A stretch of DNA of 29,640 bases from positions 1 to 29,640 of the forward strand of contig JAVBLV010000088.1 of assembly GCA_031553195.1 (NCBI GenBank). The letters run 5' to 3'. This DNA is from JAVBLV01 sp031553195 (GTDB lineage: Bacteria; Bacteroidota; Bacteroidia; Bacteroidales; P3). Position 1 is the first letter of the stretch. Every line of letters starts with the position of its first letter. The translations under genes and the position numbers were made by a program. The notes under the pieces were generated by a model that saw only the letters and a list, made by a program, of their open reading frames with translations, did not search any database and was not told where the DNA came from. Positions 24,208 through 29,640 of the stretch are shown one piece after another.

Positions 24208-24215
24208 CAAAAGTA
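24208..24215 (-). promoter_or_regulatory. -7 promoter element of the ppiD-like gene
   Basis: The minus strand reads TACTTTTG, a full TAnnTTTG match, 28 bp before the ATG. No clear -33 TTG was found. Confidence 0.45.
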
Positions 24216-24409
24216 AGAAGAAATTTTTGCTTTAAGAAATTTTTTTGCATTGTATTGAGTACAGGATAATTATATCAAAATCAAAGAATTTATTAAACAT
24301 TGATAATCACGGGTATTTACAGTATGTTCTTTTTGTTAAAAGAATGCGTACTAAGCAACGGCGTTTTAGCCAGGATAATCATGTAGTCTTTACTTTTAAG
24401 GAATATTCT

Positions 24410-24417
24410 TATTTTTG
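24410..24417 (+). promoter_or_regulatory. -7 promoter element of the fucosidase gene
   Basis: TATTTTTG, a full TAnnTTTG match, lies 26 bp before the ATG. The -33 region has no obvious TTG. Confidence 0.45.
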
Positions 24418-24443
24418 CATTTTACTAAAAAATTAAAACAAAA

Positions 24444-25880
24444 ATGAAACAATTTTTTCTTTTGCTGATAGGCTTATTTTGGAGTTTATTTGCACATGCG
24501 CAAACGGAAAAAGATTTTGAAACGGATACTGTAATTACAAGAAAAATTGCGCAATGGCAAGATCTGAAATTCGGATTTATGATGCATTGGGGAACTTATA
24601 GCCAGTGGGGCGTTGTGGAATCATGGTCTATTTGCTCGGAAGATGAAGATTGGTGTAGCCGCGGGGGAAAAGATTATAACGAGTATGTGAAACAATACAA
24701 ACAGCTAAAAGAAACTTTCAATCCGGTTTTATTTAATCCGGAAAAGTGGGCGCAAGCCGCTTATGAGGCGGGGATGCGATATGTGGTGTTTACCGCCAAA
24801 CATCATGATGGATTTTGTATGTTCGATTCCAAACAAACGAACTATAAAATTACCGACAAAAATTGCCCGTTCTCGTCAAATCCCAAATCAGATATAACCA
24901 AAGAAATATTCAACGCCTTTAGAAATAAGAATTTTTGGATTGGCGCTTATTTCTCAAAACCCGACTGGAACTCCGATGATTATTGGGCGCATGAGTGGGC
25001 GACTCCCGATAGAAATGTGAATTATGATCCTAAAAAACATCCCGAACGTTGGGAAAGATTTTGTCAGTTTACCTATGAGCAGATCAAAGAGTTGATGTCG
25101 AATTACGGTAAAATAGATATTCTTTGGTTAGACGGCGGATGGGTTCGGCCCGAATGGAGTTTGAATGAAGAAACGCGTCCATGGATAGGTTGTAAAGGTT
25201 GGATTCAAGATATTAATATGGAAAAAATTGCCGGAATGGCGCGTCAAAAACAAAAAAATTTGTTGATTGTAGACAGGACGGTACATGGAAAATATGAAAA
25301 TTATCGAACGCCGGAGCAACAAATCCCTGAGAAAGAAATCCTCGATTATCCATGGGAAACTTGCATGAGTATGGCAAGTTCATGGTCTTATTCCGCAACA
25401 GACACTTATAAATCTACGAATAAATTAATTCATACATTAGCCGATGTTGTTTCGAAAGGCGGAAATCTGTTATTAAACGTAGGCCCGGGTTCCGACGGGG
25501 AATTACATCCCGATGCCTACAATCGTATGAAAGAAATTGGGGAATGGATGAAAATAAATGAGAAAGCGATTTATCAAACTCGTCCGGTAGCGCCTTATAA
25601 AAATGGAAAGGTTCGTTTTACCCGATTGCCCGACGGAACAATATTTGCTATTTATTTGGCGGATAAAGATGAAACTCAAATTCCATCTGCCATTGAATTA
25701 GGAAATATTCAACATCTGAAAGCAGGAAATATCCGAATGCTAGGAAGTAAATATAACGTTAAGCTGAAGAAAACCGAGTCGGGAAAATGGGAAATCAACA
25801 TACCGAAGGATTTGCAGCAGAATCCTCCGTGTAAGAATGCCTGGGTTTTCGATTTAGGAAAACAATCGCACAAAAACTAG
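24444..25880 (+). CDS. Secreted alpha-L-fucosidase, glycoside hydrolase family 29
   Basis: The 478-residue product has a signal peptide (MKQFFLLLIGLFWSLFAHAQ). The GH29 barrel starts at LKFGFMMHWGTYSQWGV and includes GMRYVVFTAKHHDGFCMFDS and DWNSDDYW. The likely nucleophile is Asp230 in DILWLDGGW, and VSKGGNLLLNVGPGSDGEL is the usual GH29 segment near the end of the catalytic domain. A C-terminal beta-domain follows (about 385-478). GH29 enzymes remove alpha-L-fucose from host or plant glycans by retention. The acid/base residue is variable in the family and cannot be assigned by eye. No SusC/SusD genes or other glycosidases are nearby, so it is not in a polysaccharide-utilisation locus here. 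An MtfA-like peptidase gene follows after 7 bp. Confidence 0.93.
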   Translation: MKQFFLLLIGLFWSLFAHAQTEKDFETDTVITRKIAQWQDLKFGFMMHWGTYSQWGVVESWSICSEDEDWCSRGGKDYNEYVKQYKQLKETFNPVLFNPEKWAQAAYEAGMRYVVFTAKHHDGFCMFDSKQTNYKITDKNCPFSSNPKSDITKEIFNAFRNKNFWIGAYFSKPDWNSDDYWAHEWATPDRNVNYDPKKHPERWERFCQFTYEQIKELMSNYGKIDILWLDGGWVRPEWSLNEETRPWIGCKGWIQDINMEKIAGMARQKQKNLLIVDRTVHGKYENYRTPEQQIPEKEILDYPWETCMSMASSWSYSATDTYKSTNKLIHTLADVVSKGGNLLLNVGPGSDGELHPDAYNRMKEIGEWMKINEKAIYQTRPVAPYKNGKVRFTRLPDGTIFAIYLADKDETQIPSAIELGNIQHLKAGNIRMLGSKYNVKLKKTESGKWEINIPKDLQQNPPCKNAWVFDLGKQSHKN

Positions 25881-25887
25881 CCGGAAG

Positions 25888-26721
25888 ATGTTGTTTTTAT
25901 CTTCTTTATCATTAGGAGAGTATATATTTGCAATAATTGTCTCTCTGATTTGTATAGGAATGTTTATTTTCTTGGTACTGATCTCTATAGAAAGAATTCT
26001 CATCTCTTTATTTGATATCATAGACGAAATTTATTACTTTTTTACAGGTAAGCAAATTTTATTTCGCTATAGAATATTTTATAAAAAACTTTCTCCTTCG
26101 AACAAACAAGCTTTGTGGAATTTTTCGACTTATTACCGAAAGTTGCCTTTGGAATTGCAGCGTACGTTTGAACATAGAGTAGCCACTTTTTGCAAGACGA
26201 AACAATTTATCGGAAGAGAAGACTTTTTAATTGATTCTGAAAAGAAGATTTGCATTGCTTCGGTTGCAATTAAACTTACATTTGGATACAGACGCTTCAA
26301 TTATGATCATTTCCGGAAAATTATCGTTTATCCCGACGCATATTATTCTCCTCGCACGGACGAATATCATTTGGGGGAGGCAAGTCTCGGAGGTTACATT
26401 GCTTTGTCATGGAAAAGTTTTATCGAAGGGGAAGATATTCCCGACGACAACAGGAATCTCGGATTGCACGAATTTGCCCATGCGCTGTATATTAATGAGA
26501 TTGTTGGGAACGAGAATCATATATTCAATAACTGGATTGCCAAATGGAAATTGGGAATGAATAAGCTAAAACCAGTCGTTGAAAAAATGGAAATCTTCAG
26601 AGAATATGCTTTCACAAACGAAATGGAATTTTTTGCCGTAGCTGTAGAGCATTTTTTGAAACCCCGGAAGAATTTCAAACGAAATTGCCAAATGCATTTG
26701 AGATTATGTCTAAATTATTGA
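25888..26721 (+). CDS. MtfA-like (M90) zinc peptidase, C-terminus altered by an apparent frameshift
   Basis: The 277-residue frame has one N-terminal membrane helix (about 10-35), then a cytoplasmic MtfA-type metallopeptidase. Zinc ligands are His194 and His198 with catalytic Glu195 in HEFAH, and Glu247 in NEMEFFAVAVEH. Right after VEHF, at a run of six T (26652-26657), the frame turns basic (LKPRKNFKRN). The next frame instead continues as FETPEEFQTKLPNAFEIMSK and stops at 26783, which is the expected family ending. One T appears to have been lost. The zinc site is upstream of the break, so activity may survive. E. coli MtfA acts on the Mlc/glucose system; the role here is unknown. It is 7 bp after the fucosidase gene, probably co-transcribed. 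Confidence 0.85.
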   Translation: MLFLSSLSLGEYIFAIIVSLICIGMFIFLVLISIERILISLFDIIDEIYYFFTGKQILFRYRIFYKKLSPSNKQALWNFSTYYRKLPLELQRTFEHRVATFCKTKQFIGREDFLIDSEKKICIASVAIKLTFGYRRFNYDHFRKIIVYPDAYYSPRTDEYHLGEASLGGYIALSWKSFIEGEDIPDDNRNLGLHEFAHALYINEIVGNENHIFNNWIAKWKLGMNKLKPVVEKMEIFREYAFTNEMEFFAVAVEHFLKPRKNFKRNCQMHLRLCLNY

Positions 26722-26783
26722 ATCAAAATCCATTAATGTATAAACAAAATGAATGTCATTTAAATTTTTTGAATGGAAAATAG

Positions 26784-27288
26784 CAGCGTTAATATTTAAG
26801 GATTCCGCACAAAATATTTTTGAATTCTGTTCTATTGGTAACTGCTTAACTTTTGAAAAAACTCGGCCGTTTTCTAAAAATAAGTTGTATAGAGCTGAAT
26901 TTTAGACAGATTAAAATAACTTTAGACGAAAGTTGAAAGGTAGAAAAATAGCAAACAGGAAATGAACCGATTCTTTCATTTCAAAGAAGAATGCGTACCT
27001 TTGCACGAAGAAAATCCAACCTTTTTAGCGATTGGATAAACTAAATAAGGGAATGGTAAATTTTGAGATTGAGCGTTTGTAATGTTTAAAAGTTTAGAAA
27101 ATTAGAAGGAAAATTGAGAATTAGCAACTAGTAGTTAGTAATGAGGAATCCATTTAAACTTTAAGCCATAAACCATATTTATTCAATAATTCAGTTATTC
27201 GATAATTCAATAAGATCAATCATTTTCAACTTTCCATTTTCAATTAAATAAATAAGTCCGACCGAAATACAAGAATTAAAATAAATAC
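26784..27288. other. 505-bp AT-rich spacer before fabG
   Basis: It holds one full -7 element, TACCTTTG (26996-27003, plus strand), without a clear -33 TTG; if used, the fabG leader would be about 280 nt. The section 27090-27260 is low-complexity, with repeated ATAATTCA-like and AACTAGTAGTTAG-like words. No RNA gene, terminator or open frame was recognised. Confidence 0.4.
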
Positions 27289-28035
27289 ATGAAATTATTA
27301 GAAAATAAAGTAGCCTTGATAACCGGAGGTTCTCGCGGCATAGGAAAAGCAATTGCGTTAAAGTTTGCAGAACAGGGATGTAATATTGCATTTTCGGACT
27401 TAAAATATGATGAATTTGCCGAAGCAACCGAAAAAGAAATAAAAGCGTTGGGCGTTAAAGCCAAAGCATACGCTTCCAATGCCGCTTCATTTGATGAGAG
27501 CGAAAAATTAGTGACTGCCGTAGCCGAAGAATTCGGACAAATAGATATTCTGGTAAATAATGCAGGTATTACCCGCGATAATCTTTTAATGCGAATGACG
27601 GAACAGGATTGGGATCTGGTAATGCAGGTTAACTTGAAATCAGCTTTTAACCTGACGAAGGCAGTTCAACGGATTATGTTGAAACAACGATTCGGATCTA
27701 TTATCAACATGAGTTCCGTAGTCGGCGTATCGGGAAATGCAGGACAATCTAATTACTCTGCTTCGAAAGCGGGAATGATCGGTTTTACCAAGTCTATTGC
27801 ACAGGAACTCGGTTCCCGGAACATTCGTTGCAATGCGGTTGCCCCTGGATTCATAGAAACCGAAATGACGGCAAAACTTCCTCAGGAAGTCAGAGAGAAT
27901 TGGAATATGAAAATTCCGTTAAGAAGGGGCGGACAAGCCGAAGAAGTAGCAAAAGCATGCGTTTTTTTAGCCTCTGATTTGTCTTCGTATGTTACAGGAC
28001 AAGTAATTAATGTATGCGGAGGAATGAATACCTAA
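27289..28035 (+). CDS. fabG: 3-oxoacyl-[acyl-carrier-protein] reductase
   Basis: This 248-residue short-chain dehydrogenase reduces 3-oxoacyl-ACP with NADPH in fatty-acid elongation. The Rossmann motif TGGSRGIGKAIA, the NNAGITRDNLLMRM segment and the catalytic Ser143, Tyr156, Lys160 (NMSSVVG and NYSASKAG) are all in place. APGFIETEMT and the C-terminal VTGQVINVCGGM are typical of FabG rather than of other short-chain dehydrogenases. It is not beside other fab genes (acpP, fabF, fabD) in this window, so it is a separate unit with a long AT-rich leader. A hairpin lies between it and clpX. Confidence 0.93.
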   Translation: MKLLENKVALITGGSRGIGKAIALKFAEQGCNIAFSDLKYDEFAEATEKEIKALGVKAKAYASNAASFDESEKLVTAVAEEFGQIDILVNNAGITRDNLLMRMTEQDWDLVMQVNLKSAFNLTKAVQRIMLKQRFGSIINMSSVVGVSGNAGQSNYSASKAGMIGFTKSIAQELGSRNIRCNAVAPGFIETEMTAKLPQEVRENWNMKIPLRRGGQAEEVAKACVFLASDLSSYVTGQVINVCGGMNT

Positions 28036-28087
28036 AATTAAGGGATTTATTTCGTGTAATATAATTTTTGAGAGAATTTATATTTTG

Positions 28088-28129
28088 AAACTGTGTTCTT
28101 CTTCTTAATTAAGCAAGGGACACAGTTTT
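28088..28129 (+). terminator. Possible terminator after fabG
   Basis: AAACTGTGT (28088-28096) and ACACAGTTT (28120-28128) form a 9-bp stem with a long loop and a short TTTT end, 52 bp after the fabG stop. Confidence 0.5.
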
Positions 28130-28152
28130 GACGTATATTCCTTACGTCAAAA
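28126..28152 (+). promoter_or_regulatory. Perfect 10-bp inverted repeat upstream of clpX
   Basis: TTTTGACGTA and TACGTCAAAA are exact inverted copies around a 7-bp spacer, ending 22 bp before the clpX ATG. It could be a repressor site or a leader hairpin. It overlaps the end of the preceding stem, so alternative pairings are possible. Confidence 0.5.
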
Positions 28153-28174
28153 TAAAATTTTTAAAAATCAGTTT

Positions 28175-29419
28175 ATGGCTAAATCCGAAAATAAATGTTC
28201 TTTCTGCGGGCGTCCCGAGTCCTCTACAGGTCTTCTGTTGCAAGGAATAAACGGAATGATCTGCGAGAATTGTACGGAACAGGCTTCCGAAGTTTTTAAA
28301 GAAGAACGTTACCATAGGCCTTCCCAAGAATTCTTGCTGGATATAAAAAAGCCGCATGAGATTAACGAGTATCTCAATCAATACGTTATTGGACAGGATG
28401 ATGCAAAAAAGGTTCTGTCTGTCGCAGTATACAACCATTATAAACGGTTGCAGTATGTGTTGACGAAGAAAAAAAATGATTCGGAAATTGAAATTGAGAA
28501 ATCGAATATTATTATCGTCGGGGAAACCGGAACAGGAAAGACTCTTTTGGCTCGCACCATTGCTAAAATGTTGAACGTGCCTTTTTGCATTGCCGACGCA
28601 ACTGTTTTAACAGAAGCCGGTTATGTGGGCGAAGATGTGGAAACGATATTAACCCGTTTATTACAAGCGGCAGATTATAATGTTCAGGCGGCAGAACGCG
28701 GCATTGTGTTTATTGATGAGATAGATAAAATTGCGCGAAAAAGCGATAATCCATCCATTACCCGCGATGTTTCGGGAGAAGGCGTGCAACAAGCGCTATT
28801 GAAGTTGCTCGAAGGCGCTATTGTAAACGTTCCTCCGCAAGGAGGGAGAAAACACCCTGAACAAAAATTCACGGCAATCAACACCCAAAATATTTTGTTT
28901 ATTTCGGGCGGCGCTTTTGACGGGATAGAGCGTCATATTGCTTCGCGAATGAAAACCAATGCGATAGGATTTAAAGGAAACGACTCCAAGCATCATTATC
29001 TCGATAAGGGAAATCTTTTGCAATACATTGCGCCTCAAGATCTGAAAAAATTCGGATTAATCCCTGAATTGGTTGGGCGTTTTCCGGTTTTAACCCATTT
29101 GAATCCATTGGATAAAGATACCTTGCGATTGATTCTGACCGAACCGAAAAATGCATTGGTTAAACAGTATCAGAAACTTTTTGAGATGGATGAAATACAA
29201 TTGTCTTTCGAAGAGGCGGCATTGGATTTTATTGTGGAAAAAGCGGTTGAATTCAAATTGGGGGCGCGCGGATTACGTTCCATCATGGAAACGATTATGA
29301 TGGATGCAATGTTTGATATTCCGCAAAAAAAGACAGCCATGTCAAAATTACGAATTACCAAGAAATTTGCCGAAGAAAAAATAAATAAATCAGTATTAAA
29401 ACGATTGCAAAATATGTAA
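28175..29419 (+). CDS. clpX: ATP-dependent protease ATP-binding subunit ClpX
   Basis: The 414-residue AAA+ unfoldase feeds substrates to ClpP. The zinc-binding domain has Cys8, Cys11, Cys30 and Cys33. Walker A is GETGTGKT (116-123, Lys122), the pore loop is GYVGED, Walker B is VFIDEID (Asp181, Glu182), and sensor/arginine motifs lie in PELVGRFPVL and LGARGLRSIME. The ClpP-docking loop carries IGF (NAIGFKGND). All key residues are present and the length is normal. In many Bacteroidetes clpX follows clpP and tig; here its upstream neighbour is fabG and no clpP is in the window. A perfect inverted repeat precedes the start. Confidence 0.97.
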   Translation: MAKSENKCSFCGRPESSTGLLLQGINGMICENCTEQASEVFKEERYHRPSQEFLLDIKKPHEINEYLNQYVIGQDDAKKVLSVAVYNHYKRLQYVLTKKKNDSEIEIEKSNIIIVGETGTGKTLLARTIAKMLNVPFCIADATVLTEAGYVGEDVETILTRLLQAADYNVQAAERGIVFIDEIDKIARKSDNPSITRDVSGEGVQQALLKLLEGAIVNVPPQGGRKHPEQKFTAINTQNILFISGGAFDGIERHIASRMKTNAIGFKGNDSKHHYLDKGNLLQYIAPQDLKKFGLIPELVGRFPVLTHLNPLDKDTLRLILTEPKNALVKQYQKLFEMDEIQLSFEEAALDFIVEKAVEFKLGARGLRSIMETIMMDAMFDIPQKKTAMSKLRITKKFAEEKINKSVLKRLQNM

Positions 29420-29460
29420 AATGAAACTTTTGTATTTTTTGTTAAATGACTATCCTCAAT

Positions 29461-29540
29461 AATCCCCCCAACCCCCTAACGGGGGCTAATTTAAGAAACA
29501 CGACTGCCCAAAAGTCCCCTTTAGGGGATTTAGGGGTATA
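29461..29540. repeat. C-rich/G-rich imperfect inverted repeat typical of Bacteroidetes intergenic spacers
   Basis: The left arm (29461-29486, with CCCCCTAACGGGGG) and right arm (29512-29540, TCCCCTTTAGGGGATTTAGG) are imperfect inverted copies of one another, each also containing its own small hairpin. Elements of this wording recur between genes in many Bacteroidetes genomes (remembered). It stands out as GC-rich in AT-rich surroundings, 42 bp after the clpX stop, and may end transcription. No gene is seen from 29541 to the window end. Confidence 0.7.
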
Positions 29541-29640
29541 AAGCCTGTCTTTCCAAAGGTCAGGGGCAACATTGCGGATTATCATATTTTGTTATTATCA
29601 AAATATTAATTGTTTAAATATCTCGGAGATAATCTCTTAT

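Noticed and set aside
18031..27186. Shared word TTTAAGCCATAAAC before lysS (minus strand) and before fabG (plus strand)
   Set aside because: A 14-base match is expected by chance in about 30 kb of AT-rich DNA compared on both strands, and the flanks do not align.
1..29640. tRNA, rRNA and CRISPR arrays
   Set aside because: No cloverleaf with a GGTTCRANNC-type T-arm, no rRNA-like conserved blocks and no regularly spaced repeats were found by reading both strands; a tool search could still reveal an unusual RNA.

Overview
This is an AT-rich chromosomal stretch from a member of the Bacteroidota, most likely order Bacteroidales. The evidence is: promoters of the Bacteroidetes type (TTTG, about 20 bp, then TAnnTTTG) before many genes; no clear Shine-Dalgarno sites; two secreted proteins with C-terminal type IX secretion (T9SS) sorting domains; a lipoprotein with the Bacteroidetes surface-export signal after its lipid cysteine; a TPR-transmembrane-LuxR regulator; a lysyl-tRNA synthetase with the Bacteroidetes-type C-terminal extension; and a C-rich/G-rich intergenic repeat common in this phylum. 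The genus cannot be fixed from the sequence alone.

Layout. The left edge (2-124) holds the last 40 codons of a truncated gene, possibly an IS630-like transposase. Then come a minus-strand pair (TPR/LuxR regulator and a TlpA-like thiol-disulfide protein), two plus-strand T9SS cargo proteins (an Omp28-like protein and a 1583-residue multidomain surface protein), and the plus-strand operon etfB-etfA-acyl-CoA dehydrogenase. A convergent minus-strand pair follows (a 139-residue unknown and a WbqC-family protein), then lysS and ruvC on the minus strand, a divergent TetR-type regulator, two minus-strand exported proteins of unknown function, and a PpiD/SurA-like periplasmic foldase. The plus strand resumes with an alpha-L-fucosidase, an MtfA-like zinc peptidase with a frameshifted C-terminus, fabG and clpX. 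The right edge has a C-rich/G-rich inverted repeat.

How the genes work together. Most are core functions: translation (lysS), recombination (ruvC), fatty-acid synthesis (fabG), proteolysis (clpX) and envelope protein folding (ppiD-like). The etfBA-ACAD cluster is one flavin electron-transfer module: the dehydrogenase oxidises an acyl-CoA and passes electrons to the EtfAB heterodimer. The envelope theme recurs in the thioredoxin-like proteins, the T9SS cargo, the surface lipoprotein, the secreted fucosidase and the foldase.

No defence island, CRISPR array, prophage, complete insertion sequence, rRNA or tRNA was seen. The most unusual content is non-coding. A 111/112-bp repeat occurs twice in inverted orientation on either side of the etf operon. 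A 42-bp palindromic element occurs twice in inverted orientation on either side of a single gene. Several perfect inverted repeats lie at promoters or in leaders (139-residue gene, clpX, tetR, the second T9SS gene). The mtfA-like gene has an apparent one-base loss in a T6 run. All positions and identities were worked out by hand; no database search was possible.
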